The notes under the pieces were generated by a model. It saw only the letters and a list, made by a program, of their open reading frames with translations, was not told where the DNA came from and searched no databases. Below, one piece after another: positions 1 through 11,465 of a DNA stretch of 64,000 bases. Source of the DNA: Thuidium tamariscinum (Eukaryota > Streptophyta > Bryopsida > Hypnales > Thuidiaceae); NCBI GenBank assembly GCA_947034885.2, contig OX344751.2, positions 5,642,001-5,706,000 on the forward strand. Reading direction: 5' to 3'. Numbering within the stretch: position 1 is the stretch's first letter; each line of letters begins with the position of its first letter. A program made the position numbers and the translations under genes.

Positions 1-64
1 ATGAATACTTTTGAAGTTTTTATAACAGTAGAACAGATGATTCACATTGTTGCAAAGAGGATGA

Positions 65-785
65 GGGTGATTGCAAGAAACACCTGCCGATTTTGTTGCG
101 TTTGGCTGATTTTTTCAGGAGTACTTTAAAATTAGAAAACTAATTTGAAAAATATTTGAAAAATATGAATAGTATATATAGCTCTAAGATGAAGGTTTTT
201 ACCGAAGGAAATGGATAGAAAAATTCTCTAAGTAGGAGAACTTGAAAATTGCCAAACCTTCAGAAAATACATACCTTCATATTTTAATTAGGGAAAAATA
301 GTAAAAATAGATATTTTCAAAAAATAAAAAGTGTCCATTTGCAACAACTTTATAAAGATGTTCATTCACAAAAAACCCCACCAAAATAATATTTTATATG
401 TTTCAAAATACAAGCAGAAGGGAGCTCACTTTATAGACCTCCACACCACATAAATTAACTATTTTTAAAAATCCTTCCCTGGAGAGCTAGAAGTCTATTA
501 GAAGACCATATCATCCAAATTTCATCTTAAAATCATTTAAAAAAGGTACTCCATAGTACTAAAAACCCCTAAACTACAAAGTGTGACATCCAATCGGGGT
601 TTATTTTTGGATAGTAAACTATTTTTGAAAATTATGAAAAAATTATGGAAGGTTTATGATAGTTATGAATACCTTCCCTACAAATCTTGAGTCAATCGGA
701 GCCAAAACACAAAAGTTATGGCCAAAAAACAGATCAGCACACGTAGTCTGACACAAAATAGGACAAGTGTTTCTTGCAATCACCC
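65..785. repeat. Small inverted-repeat transposon (MITE-like), 721 bp
   Basis: The left end GGGTGATTGCAAGAAACAC is repeated exactly, inverted, at 767-785, giving 19-bp perfect terminal inverted repeats. Similarity continues weakly inward. The bases just outside are ATGA on both sides (61-64 and 786-789), which fits a 4-bp target duplication. No coding capacity is visible inside, so this looks like a non-autonomous DNA element. The superfamily is not clear from these ends. Confidence 0.7.
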
Positions 786-1645
786 ATGATTTCCACGGAG
801 ACCAGCCCGTCCTTCCAGGGAACCAATTAGTTAATTTGTTTGCTAAGTTAACTACAGTTCCGTTTGTTGAGTGGCAAGGTTTTCAGCAGAATTTAATTGA
901 TTCATGAACTTCTACTCTGTAGCATCAAAGTAGAGGCCTCCCTAAGATCATAATGATCCTCTCTCTGTCCCTCTATATCACTCAGACCTCTCCATGAATT
1001 ACGGGGAATTTTCGCTTGACGGTGCTCTCTGAAAATCACTGAGACAGACTAACTTCATGTTATATTGTTACAGCACCTTGCGGGTCAGGAAATTCTTGTG
1101 CTGATGTTGATGTGCCATAACGAGAGAGCTTCTGCACAAGCTGAGCATTGCAGAGCAAGCTTTCAAGGTGGCGCTCGGTGAACTGCTGCGTTGATTGTGC
1201 TTGCCAAACATTTGAAGCAGGAGTCGTAACTATTCTGCACAAGGAATCGCGAGGATCCGATCTCAAGAGCATTCTCCAAATCCTATTTTCCCAACCCCTA
1301 AACGAGGAATCCAAGCTCACAAGGTTGCTACTTGCTACAGTAAGTAGTTCTCTCTGGCCTGACTCCAGTCTTCCTCCGACAATTAATCGCTGTAGCAGTT
1401 CCGATAAATTATGACTAAGTCCGATAAGTCCAAGCATCAAAGCAGGGTATAGGGTTGAAAGCCATCGTCTGTAACTCTGTGTGAGCATCGGGACTGTAGC
1501 CAGTCCGATATCGATCAGCACACATGGGGTTTCTTGTGTTTCGTTTTTAATTGATCTCCAATTGAACTTGGGTGTCTTTCAGTCTTTCTCATCTGTGTTT
1601 CTCTATTTCAGGTTTTATTTAGTGCCAAGACCCAAGACGTAGTAC
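786..1645. other. Intergenic, upstream of the SANT-like gene
   Basis: This stretch has a more balanced base composition than the repeat fields. It contains overlapping open frames on both strands around 1060-1521, but none has an ATG start with recognisable domains. It probably holds the upstream region of the gene starting at 1708, or a decayed gene fragment. Confidence 0.4.
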
Positions 1646-1653
1646 TATTTAAA
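1646..1653 (+). promoter_or_regulatory. Possible TATA-like element (TATTTAAA)
   Basis: TATTTAAA lies 54 bases before the ATG at 1708 of the SANT-like gene. This is a plausible core promoter position if the 5'UTR is very short. If there is an upstream leader exon, the motif is incidental. Confidence 0.3.
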
Positions 1654-1707
1654 GAGTTCGCACTCCAACCAACTGGGTGTTGTGTCCAAGTAAGAACTCC
1701 AGCAGAA

Positions 1708-4284
1708 ATGATGACTGAGATGGATGATCCCATGGTTCTGGAGAGCGTTTTGGCAGCGCGCGCACGAGAGAAGAAGAAAGCCTTGTTAGAAACTGGTGTT
1801 TTCGAGAATTCTGTTGGTGACTCACCAGCCTCCGGTGCCGTGGAAGTTACAGATCAAGGTCAGGCACATGTGCAACTTTTGCAGTATGGAATGTACATGC
1901 GATGATTGCAACCTTGTAGTAGCTCAAGTATCAATGTGCATCATTTCCATGTTCTTCAGTCTTGCATTGCTACCTAAGCCTGATCATGCATGTGGAGCTA
2001 ACTTGTTCTTGTACCCTGTTGTGTCATGGTTTCTTAGTGATCGGGATTCAGACCACGCCCCCGGTAGGCGACGACATGAGCGACGGAGCTCAAACTGAAA
2101 CTGCTCAGGAAGAGAATCTTGCTCTTCCCATGGAGCCCAGCGAAGGAGGCAGGGAAATTGAGCTACCCTTCGAGAGTTCATCGATTATGTCTCCAAACTC
2201 AGGGACTTTCAATGACGTTGCAGGAGAAGGGACAGGCGTGGCCCAGAAGAAGCGCAAGAAACGTGGGAAGAATTGGGTCAAAAAGGACACCAATGACCTG
2301 ATGAGAGCAGTTTCGAACATGAACAAGGTGTGTATTCGAATGGAGGAGGGCACTGCTAGTGACTCATATTGGGATGTCATAGCCAAGGCGGTGCCAGGCA
2401 GGACGGGGCATGAGTGTCGAGGGAGGATGGACACGCTCAAGAGGTCTTTCAGCACAACGAAGAACTATTGTGATGAGCAGGGGAAGGAGTTCAATCAGCT
2501 GAATGAGAAGGACTTTCTTGAAATGAAGGTGTCACCTCGGTTGACGGAAGCTTGGTACAATCAGATTCGCGATTACTGCCCCCCCAGACCCAAGAAGAAA
2601 TTGAAAACGAACGGAGCTGGAAGCTCATCAAAGAACACTGGTTTCTTTTCAGACTCCTCAACTTTGGGTAAAGCAAATGACTTGTCCTGCCGTCGTCTAT
2701 CTCGTGTGTTGGATGTAATGCTAACTAGCTAACCTTTCACCGTATGGGTGTACGTTAATTTTTGGATGCTGTCTTCTTATATTGCTGAAAATTTTACTTG
2801 CAGGACTTCAGCCACCCGTTTTTCCTGATGGGATGGACCAGGGCGAGCCCACGTTGGCGGTATGTGCCTCACACAATGCTATTCGGTTGAGGTTAATGTT
2901 GAGTTTTGTATTTTCCATGCGTGAGTGTGGTGTCATGACGTGGGTCTTTGAAGCTCGAATACAAGCTTGCTAGTGATTCATGGATCTACGATAGAATTCT
3001 CTGTTGTTGTCAGTTCTCCGCAGGTCATTGCCTTGAAGTTTGTATTCTTGGGAATGCAGTTTTTTGGTCGACTTCTGTGAGGGAGAGGTCTTTTGCTGTT
3101 TCGATTTTGAACATTTTGTGCTTTGAATGACTCTTCGTGGCATGATGATTTCGAGTTTGAAGCTTCTGTGTGTTTTGCTTATTGAAGTTTGGAATCATTG
3201 ATGATCTTGTCTTTTCTCCTTTTTTGCCTTTCTTGAGAGTTGTCCAATGTTCTTTTTATAGTCTTTGATTTGTTTCCTCCATTTCCCTCCTCTTATCAGT
3301 TCTATTTTCTTCCGCCCTCTTAGTGCAACAGTTTTCTTCTCTCCGCCTTTCTTTTCTGCTTGTCTTCCCTTCTCTCCGTTTCCCTTTTTTTCTCTTCCCT
3401 TTTCTTCTCTTCTTTTCTTTGTTCTCTTTACTTATTGCCTCATTTTGATTTTCGAATGCTTTCTTTATTTTTTCCTTTCTTCTATTCTTTGTTTTGGGGG
3501 ATGGGGAAGAAGGAGGGTGATTGTTTGCAGGAGTGGAGGCTAGAATTTGGAGTCGGCATCCAGCGGACAGAACTCGTGTCTACTCCATGCGAAGGAAGGA
3601 GCCCCAGCTGCGACTGTACTCTGAAATCGTACCCAGTAATGAGATTGACTCCCACAAGGTGGACATCGAAACCAAAAGCAACCGCGAGGTCCATTTACAT
3701 CAAGCCTTGTCATACTCGGTGACTTCCAAGCGAGGAGCTTGGGTTAGTAACTTAGTGGTAGAGATACTGTAGTCTCCTGTGTAGAGCAGAATGGCCCGCA
3801 GACCTGGACAGGCGTTTCTACTGGGGAAATTGGAAAGATGGAACGCAGTGCTTGATGGGAACTCTTACACTTCGATCGGGAGGTACTCGCTTTGGCCCCT
3901 CGGTTCTGACTTCTGAAGAGACCCGTACAAGTGAGAAATAGGGACACGCGAGGGAGCATCAAAATGTGAAGAATATGGCGAGGCAGGCGATGCACCTCCA
4001 GCTGAGCTTCCGGTGATCTGGGATTACGCGGTTTCTGTCAGATGGATCGGTGACTTTTCTTTTTTTTATAATTTTTTTCGAAATAACGCGGTCTGCATTG
4101 GTCATAGCAAGTGGAGTGAAGTTTCGGGTTCCGCTCTCCCTGTTTGTTGCTGCAGGACTTACCAGCCAGCCTGGAGCTTCAGGTGGCGGACCCCATCCAA
4201 CAGGCCCCACCAACAGCCCAACTTTGGGACGATTCCATCGAAGATCCGTTTCCAAGTGTTGAGCTTTGGTCGTACCCCTGGTGA
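1708..4284 (+). CDS. Myb/SANT-like (trihelix-like) DNA-binding protein, six exons
   Basis: Proposed exons are 1708-1858, 2038-2667, 2804-2859, 2954-3023, 3531-3742 and 4156-4284. All phases join in frame to give 415 residues. Residues 118-127 are a basic KKRKKRGK stretch, probably a nuclear localisation signal. Residues ~128-187 form a Myb/SANT-like helical domain (W130, Y161-W162, VPGRT at 169-173, then EC..R...L), in the style of plant trihelix or MSANT proteins. A second basic patch, RPKKKLK, lies at ~234-240. The N-terminus is acidic with a predicted helix (LAARAREKKKALLE), and the C-terminus is rich in Pro, Gln and acidic residues, ending SYPW. The role is inferred as nuclear transcriptional regulation; the target is unknown. 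The start is the first of two adjacent ATGs. Exon 4 is the weakest call: its donor (GCAG|GTCATT) is poor, but it is the only choice found that keeps the frame. The other junctions have good consensus. The exact family name is uncertain. Confidence 0.65.
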
Positions 4285-4959
4285 CAACAAGTGCGCTTGC
4301 GTACCACTCTCTTCTGCAACCGATGATTCTTAATTTGTGTCGCAGTAGAGAAAATGGAACAAGATGGTCTGCTTTGAAGTGGATTCAACTTAGTTGCTGC
4401 TCCCAGGGATCCTTCCTGCTCCGACGAGTCGAAACTCCGATCGAGTGGATCAAAAATCAATCTGCTGTAGTTATCCTAAACCCAAGACCCAGAGAAATGG
4501 AACCTTAGCTCCTACATGACCTGACTCTGTTTTTTCAGGTAGACACCTATTATAAGTTAATAGTTGTTGCACAGCATCCAGTTATGCAACAGTTCTCTAC
4601 GCCGGAGAACTGGGCAGGCTTGGACAAGTCGTATTACATAGTGCATCTTACGTATTTGAGGTTGCAGCGAGGTTGACGAACTCACTGGGTTCTCGAGTTC
4701 CGAAGCTCGCCTCATGAGTCCGGAGACTCTTGCTCCAGAGTCCGTTTAAATAATCATGTATCTTTTCTGATAATCTTTGGTGTCTCCCTCGTTGTTCGAA
4801 TTCGCTTTGTGTGCATGAATGAACTATTTTGTCGTAGAACTTGGAAAGCCACGAGTCATAAATTGGGATCCCCATTGTGAAATCTATACCTCAAGACAAG
4901 TTGTTGGTTTGTTTGTCACGTTGAGATCTCCTGGACCATGCATCCCTGGTCGCGCTCTT
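4285..4959. other. Probable 3' flank or 3'UTR of the SANT-like gene
   Basis: Balanced composition continues past the stop codon. Two acceptor-like sites (before 4349 and before 4540) could mark 3'UTR exons or a longer alternative transcript. No further conserved coding sequence was recognised. Confidence 0.35.
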
Positions 4960-5296
4960 GGTAAGGTAAGAGGTCCTATAATGGACCATCTAAGGGCTAA
5001 AACAAAATTTCAGGGAGGTAAAACTTCTAGAAATATTTTTTATTAAATTTTCCTTGAAAGACAAGTAAAACTGACATCTAACCCAAGTCGTTTCATATTT
5101 TTCTGAGATTTTTTGAATTAGTTCTCAAATTTGGAAGTTGAAAGGGCATAGGGCTCTAAAATGGTGCCCTAGCTAAAATGTACACTGTACATTGACACTG
5201 CGGAAGGCTATGAAAAAGAAACATGTACAAGCATTGTACATTTAAGATAGGGCACCATTTTAGAACCCGCTCCATTTAAGAACCTTCTACCTTACC
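4960..5296. repeat. Inverted-repeat element with a nested inner stem
   Basis: The outer arms are GGTAAGGTAAGAGGTCC at 4960 and the reverse complement of GGTAAGGTAGAAGGTTC ending at 5296. Inside, 5151-5268 is a second inverted repeat: GGGCTCTAAAATGGTGCCCT on the left and GGGTTCTAAAATGGTGCCCT on the right, with TGTACA-containing inner arms. It may be one MITE with two stems, or one element inserted in another. Confidence 0.6.
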
Positions 5297-5689
5297 ATCA
5301 AAAAGTTATTGGCAAAGAATGGTGTATGGGGCTTTGTGTCATGGCATTTAAACTTGTAGTGAGAAAGTTATTGAATTTTGAAGTTAGTTTAATGGATTAA
5401 AAAAATAGAAAATTACTTAGATTTTGGTTGTGGCTATGGCACATGGCACTCTAGTAATTGTGAAATTTTAATCAAGTTTACGCCCCCCCCTCCTACCTAA
5501 ATCCATTCTTGAATTTTCACATATTTTTTGTTAATATGTTTGTAAATATATATTTTTTACTTACTACAAACTCATTATATAAAAAGTGTGTTTTTAAACT
5601 ACCTATTGTCCAAGACCATTTTTGAACTTCTTGGAATATGCTTTGAATTGAGCATTTTGATAAGTTTTATCAATTTTTTTGAAAATTGT

Positions 5690-6268
5690 AACCATACAAA
5701 TTCAAACTAGATATGTTAAAGATCACATGAGAAAAGAAAACATAACAATATTATTTATGAATTGAAACATTATAATGTTTGATCATAAGTGTATTAAAGC
5801 AATCTATGTTGTTTGAAGTGTATTGAAACAAACTCTAAAAGTGAATTGAAGACTTTCAATCCTCTTTTCACTTGTCAAACCTAAAATATTCAAAAAAATA
5901 ATGAGGTGAAAGAGCATAAAATGCATGAATCCAATCAATTTAAAACTTCTCAAAATCTACTCTACAATTTTCTTTAATAGATCTTTAATGTGATTTTTCA
6001 CTACAATCTAATGTATTTGAAGCTCATTTTGAAGAGTCTACAACCCCTCACCACTAAAAATTCAAGATTTGCATAGAACAACAACGTATAAAATCTTGAA
6101 TAGAAAAAACATAACCATTTATTTTCAAAATTAGATTTTGATGCTAAAACTAGACTTTAAAGGGGGGTTTAAAAAATATATAATTTATTAAAGATAATGG
6201 CTTGAAAAGGTTTTATTTAACTTCAAAGTTTTGTCAACACCAAAATTTGGTGCCTCAAGTATTTTACT
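5690..6268 (+). repeat. Dispersed repeat 'family D', copy 1
   Basis: This segment resembles the reverse complement of 14735-15265 over most of its length. Shared landmarks include CTACTCTACAATTTTCTT, AATGTATTTGAAGCTCATTT and, at the end, CACCAAAATTTGG. A third, interrupted copy lies at ~47600-48420. It has no coding capacity, and its ends are not defined. Confidence 0.5.
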
Positions 6269-7899
6269 ACTTTAAGGGATAAAAAATCAAGCATTAGTTT
6301 GGATGAATGAAAAGTTCTATGGTTAAAGAAGTCTCTAAAATTTGTCTATAAATTGTTGAAATTTGGGATGTTAGAGTATTAAAGGATTAATAAGACACAA
6401 TGTTCTTGAAATTTTGTCTTCCTTTATTTCAATTGCCCTATGTATCAAAATGATGTGAGTTAATGATTGACTTTCTTTTAACCCTTGGAAAGCCCAAGGA
6501 GTTTGAACTAAATACAAATGTATTATAAAACATAAATTCTATAATTTTTTTGTACTTTGCATCAAAGAAGATAATGTAATGTGAAGTACAAAAAGTAGAA
6601 AATATCTATATAGTTAAAATTATAAAATGACTTTTAAATTCTCTTCAAATGAACTTTGAAGATATAATTTTAAAAAATTCACCAAGAATATGATTTCTAT
6701 CTTTAGCATTAGAATTTTTGATTTGTCAAAATTTTAGTCACTATTGATTTGTAAAAAAAAGCATAAGATCTAATAATCAAAATGCCGATAATTTTTCCAA
6801 ATAGTAATTTCTTCAACACTAGGCAAATTATAAACATTTTAATTGTGCTATTTTTCTTATAACTTTTATTTGATTTGAATAATTTTAATTTTGAATATAA
6901 ATATTGAAAGGTGACTAATTTTTTTTTATAGAATAAGCTTTGAAAAAAACTTTTTTTCAGGCTGAAATGTTTTGCCCAAAGTCAAGTAGTGACCAAAAAA
7001 TAGTGATTCTGGTGTTTAGGAGTTAACCCCACAAGAACAAGCCATTGACCACATTCATTGAATTTTAAAAGATGAAACCATATCTTCTTTAAGTCCAATA
7101 GGATTTTCAAAATTTTTTAGGAATTATATAAAATTATCTTGCATTTCTAAATGAAGAGTGAAGAAAATTTGTATCAATTACAAATTTTGCTTCAAGTAAC
7201 TAAAATTTACATTGCAAGTGCATGTCATAGTGTAGAGCAAGTTCTATGGTATAAACCAAAGTTCTAATCATAAAATGAGTGGACTATAGTGACAATTCCA
7301 AAGTTCAATTAGCAATACAATATTTGATATTAGAAATTCTTCAAATTTCAAATTTGAAGCCAACCTACAATTACTTTGTAGAATTTGTTTCATTAGTTGA
7401 ATTCAAAAGAAAAAAAAGATCATTTTGATTGCTAATATTCAAATCAATCTTAAGTGGTAAATATTGTCAAAATACACTTCAAGAGATTGGTTGTATAAGC
7501 TTTTTTTAAGTTGAAAAGTCAAAGATATATACTACAATGAAGGAACTTCCAACACTACTTACGACAAATGTATTCAATAACATTTCCCAAAGAATTGGAT
7601 GAAAAAATATCATTTTTCATCTAGTTGAAGACTCTTAAAAGTCATCCATCTCCATCAAACACAAATTGGATGTGTTGTCATTTCACAATTACAATTTTGA
7701 TAATAATTTGGATGTATAATTTCTTTATAACATGTTGAGTTTCTTGAGTGCTTCAAAATGTATTTGTTTTGGAATCCATTAGACTCTAGGCTTGAATCGC
7801 TTGTCAAAATTCCAAATGATTTTTGCAAAATAGTGTAGATATAGTTGGAAAAAATTTATTTTGAAAAAGTAATGTACATGATTATTTTTTGAGTTCAAA

Positions 7900-8435
7900 T
7901 CTTACATTTTCTCAAAACTAAAAGTCACATAGGATGGACTTTGATTGTAAGAAACAAACTTGCCATTGGGATAAGTGTGTTTTAATTCCATCTTAAAGCT
8001 AATAATTAATGATTTAGTTATTTTCCTCTATTACATACCTTCTTCTACTTGATTTTTTAAAGAATAAATCATGTTATTTTTTTAACTTCTATTTTTCTAT
8101 GCTCTCAAATCAATCTTTTATGATAAAAATTTTGAAGCTCAAAATCTATAGTGCAAATTTTTGAAGATAAGAAGATTCAAAGCCTCACAAACTAATTTGC
8201 TACAATGCCCCAAAACATGATATCTAAACTTTGAACTCATTTATCTTATAATGTATAAAGTCAAAGCATCTCTAATTTTTATGAAACATTTTCACACTAA
8301 TCTACTGTAAGATCCTAGAATTAGATATGCAAAAAATATAAAATATTCAAATTACTTGCTCTTTGTACTAGAAATGACAATTTTGAGTAGTTTTGATGAA
8401 GAACAAGTCTTGGTCCTAAGTTAGGGCTTTTTAAT
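7900..8435 (+). repeat. Diverged family A element, right part
   Basis: The order of landmarks matches the right half of the intact copy at 52839-54022: CCATTGGGAT, then TTCCATCTTA, then AGATCCTA, then AATGACAATTTTGAGTAG-like text. It ends with a degraded terminus near 8435. The left half is not recognisable. Confidence 0.4.
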
Positions 8436-9169
8436 CAAAATTAAGACCTGATGTGGTACAAATAACACAAATACATTGAAGAAAATATTTTTTTAATTTG
8501 AATTTTTTAATAACCTAATCAAAATTATAAGTGAATTTTTTTTCAATAGAAATAAATTTTTTCAAGATCCTATACTAAGTGGAATAAAATTCTATTTAAA
8601 GTATTTTTTCTAAAAACTTTATAAGCTTTGAAATTTTACTAAGAGAAATAATAAAGGATAAAATATGACTCTAAATATATATATATATATAATCTCCTAT
8701 ATTATTTATCATGATTATTTAAGAGATTTTTAGAGTGCATTATAATAATTGTAAACATATGAAATTGTGTTTTTGTTAGTAATTTTTCATTCAGAAATTC
8801 TTATTAGAAAAATTCCAAAAAGAGTTTTCATTCTACTTTATAAAGAACATGGGAAAAAATTTATTTCTATTGAAAGTTTTTTTTAATAATAAGCTTGACG
8901 AAATTATTTTTGAAGTTATATATATTTTTAAATTATTTTATACAAGTGTCTTTCTTGTATTTCAAGAAGTCTAAATTTTGTTGAAGAAAACTAATTTCTC
9001 AATTAGTTATTTCAATTTTTGAAGTATATGAATACTTAAGAGAGACATTGTACAAAGTGAAAAATTTGTATACCTACATATTTAGATGTTTTATTTTAGG
9101 TTAGAATATTTTAATGGCTTTTGCTTTGTAATTGAAATTTAACCATTCTATATTTTTTACTATATTTTC

Positions 9170-9825
9170 TTTGAAAAAATGTCCAAAATGGTAGTAATTT
9201 TTTGAATTCATTCTTCAAGGAAAGTTAGCTATATGGTTGAATTGTACAACATACAAGAAAAAAATAGTAATTAGAAATAAGTACAAAATGATTCTAAATC
9301 CTAAATTTTTAATGATTTATTTATAGAATTGAAGAATGCCAATCTCAATGGTTGCAATGTTGTAATAAACAATTTACACCTTATTTTATTTTATTTTAGA
9401 ATATAAAGAATCAAATTTAATTAAGGACTTCACAGTTTATCTTAGGGTAGAGATTCCATAACTATTTAGAAGCCACCTACAAACTAAAACTCCTCATAAC
9501 TTTCATCTCATAAATGAGAATAAAATGATTCAAAGCTCAAGAGAGAGAAAGAGAATCAATTTCAAGTTTTGATTTTTTTAAATGTGATTTAAAAAGAAGT
9601 TTTTTTAGTAGCTTAGGCCATCTAGTAAGCACTAAAAAATACATATTATACAACAAGTATTTAACCATGAAATCAAAAGTTATGAAAAATTTCAAGCCTT
9701 ATAGCTACTCCTTAGGTACATTTTGTGTGAAAATTTTAAATAAAATAAAATAAAATAACCATTTATAGTGAGTTATCCAAAATTACTATGAATGTAGTTT
9801 ATGACTTTAGGGCTTCAGGAGTTAA
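9170..9825 (-). repeat. Family A element, truncated on the left
   Basis: From ~9170 this follows the copy at 38503-39434 closely: a GTACAACAT motif, then AATGCCAATCTCAATGGTT, then CTCCTCATAACTTT, then CAAAAGTTATGAAAA. It ends at the family terminus CAGGAGTTAA at 9825. Sequence to the left has diverged or been replaced. Confidence 0.55.
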
Positions 9826-10108
9826 AATATGACTACAACTATGACAACCCATGAGAATTCAAAGTTGGCATTTTCAACATTGAAGGAATTAAGATAAATT
9901 ATTTGTTTGAAAACCAAAAGTTAGGAGAGATTGTCATGCACATTGTTGTCAAATTTAGCTAAGTAAGGTAGACCAACCTAATTCCGTCTGCAACCTATTT
10001 TCATCTCTTTGTATTTGGCACCATTTCCACCCACTCCACCATCCAAATCTATTTAGAAATGAACCAAATCTATTAAAAAATTTAACAAAGTTAGTATTGT
10101 AAAATCAT

Positions 10109-11040
10109 TTAATCCCTGAAGTTCCAAGGCCTATTTCCTATCAAAAAACACAAAAAATTACCATTTTTGCTACATTTGTTTTTAAGAAAATCATTTTTTC
10201 AATAATCTAACCGTAGTATCTTGTAATTAACTTGTTGGAGATCATATAGGAAAAATTTGATGAAGTTTTACCATATAGATTGAAAAATATGACCATTCAA
10301 AGTTTAAAAAAATAGTTTTTTTGAACTACAGTTTGCAATTTTGGATGACTTTCTCTACCATTTGTGGGAAAATTTTCCTCTATAGATTTTGAATTAGAAT
10401 TTTTTTGTGTTAAAGAATTGAATTGAGAATCTAGGAAAAAATTTCACAAGAAAAACACTTGATTTTAATTCTTTAAAAAACTGTTAAATAGAAGTAGGTC
10501 CAAAATTAAAAGCAAAACGAAATGGTTAATAGCTCTAAATTGGGATTGAAATACAATAATCCCAATGGTGCTAATGCTCTAGCAAGTAAACATAACTTTG
10601 TCCAACATTTTTTTTTGAAAAGTTATGAAAATTGCATTCAAAAATGAATCCTATAAGTTATTTTTTCAAGATGATCTTTAAATTGCCCGAAAAACAAGAT
10701 TGTCCATAACTTTCTCATTATTAGTTCAAATAGAATGAATCAAAGCTTTAGATGTAGACAAAAATATACGGAGTATTATTTTAGAAAAAAAATTCAAAAA
10801 ATTTTAATTTATTTTTTCGCAAATTTTTTGGTGTTGCCCACCAAGTTCAGTTTCGGGCTTTGGCGGGTATAACTTTTGCTTCCAAGCACCAATTGAAAAA
10901 ATATATATATCTACACAATGATAATCAATTTTTCTATCTTATGAGAAAGTTTCAAAAATAACCACCAAAAATTGAGGCCGTAGGAACCTGCCCGAAATCC
11001 ATCGTGTCCCCGAAGGGGACAATGGGACTTTAGGAGTTAA
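10109..11040 (-). repeat. Family A element, full length (932 bp)
   Basis: The element begins TTAATCCCTGAAGTTCC and ends with a terminus whose reverse complement is TTAACTCCTAAAGTCCC, giving imperfect inverted termini of the family type. Internal order matches the copy at 52839-54022 in reverse. Its 932-bp length equals that of the copy at 38503-39434. It is non-coding and was presumably mobilised by a transposase encoded elsewhere. Confidence 0.65.
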
Positions 11041-11357
11041 GGTAATATGTCAATAAATAATTGGTAAATACTTAGATGCTAATAGGTACATAAGAGGTTA
11101 TGAATTGTTATTGGAGCATCGATGACCCTAATCTACGCGTGCTTTTGTAATGAAGGGTTGAACACTTCAAAAATTCACAGACATTACAATTTTGATCGGA
11201 AAATTATAATTTCACTTAGATTTGATTGGTGAAACATTCACACACCTATGCAAAATATGTGCCTCTTGAAATTGGCCCCAAGATAGTCAGATTGCAAATC
11301 AGGGTGGTAATAGGCTTGTCTACCTTACTTGAGTCAAAACCCACCGGTGGTCGTGGG
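11041..11357. other. Upstream region of RPL7
   Basis: This is a transition from repeat DNA to the RPL7 promoter. An open frame starting at 11226 runs in phase into the RPL7 first exon, but the conserved protein begins only at 11466, so the upstream part is more likely untranslated. Confidence 0.4.
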
Positions 11358-11366
11358 TTAGGGTTT
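11358..11366 (+). promoter_or_regulatory. Telo-box (TTAGGGTTT) in the RPL7 promoter or 5'UTR
   Basis: TTAGGGTTT, the reverse complement of the AAACCCTAA telo-box, lies 100 bases before the RPL7 ATG. Telo-boxes are well known in promoters of plant ribosomal-protein and translation genes, where they act with other elements in dividing tissue. The motif is seen directly; its function here is inferred. Confidence 0.6.
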
Positions 11367-11465
11367 GGAGTTCAACCCCAAACCAATCCAACTCCTCTTC
11401 CTTTTCGCTGCTTCTCTTCAAGCAGTACAGCAGAAGCTCCTCCCTCTCCATCCCAATTTCACAGT

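Larger units (their letters stand above)
5297..10108. other. AT-rich, gene-free repeat field
   Basis: No open frame with coding character is present on either strand. The sequence is very AT-rich and contains diverged copies of repeats seen elsewhere in the window, listed separately (5690-6268, ~7900-8435, 9170-9825). The remainder shows no structure I can name beyond short A/T runs and a TA microsatellite near 8677-8690. Confidence 0.6.

Noticed and set aside
1060..1521. 153-codon open frame on the minus strand
   Set aside because: The frame opens with a non-ATG codon, has no recognised domain, overlaps a frame on the opposite strand, and shows no splice continuity with neighbouring sequence.
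3265..3543. Phe/Leu/Ser-rich open frame around 3265-3543
   Set aside because: It is the long polypyrimidine stretch of the intron before exon 5 of the SANT-like gene.
11226..11465. N-terminal extension of RPL7 from an upstream in-frame start
   Set aside because: The 80 extra residues match nothing in the conserved RPL7 N-terminus, and the telo-box lies inside this stretch, which fits promoter or leader sequence.
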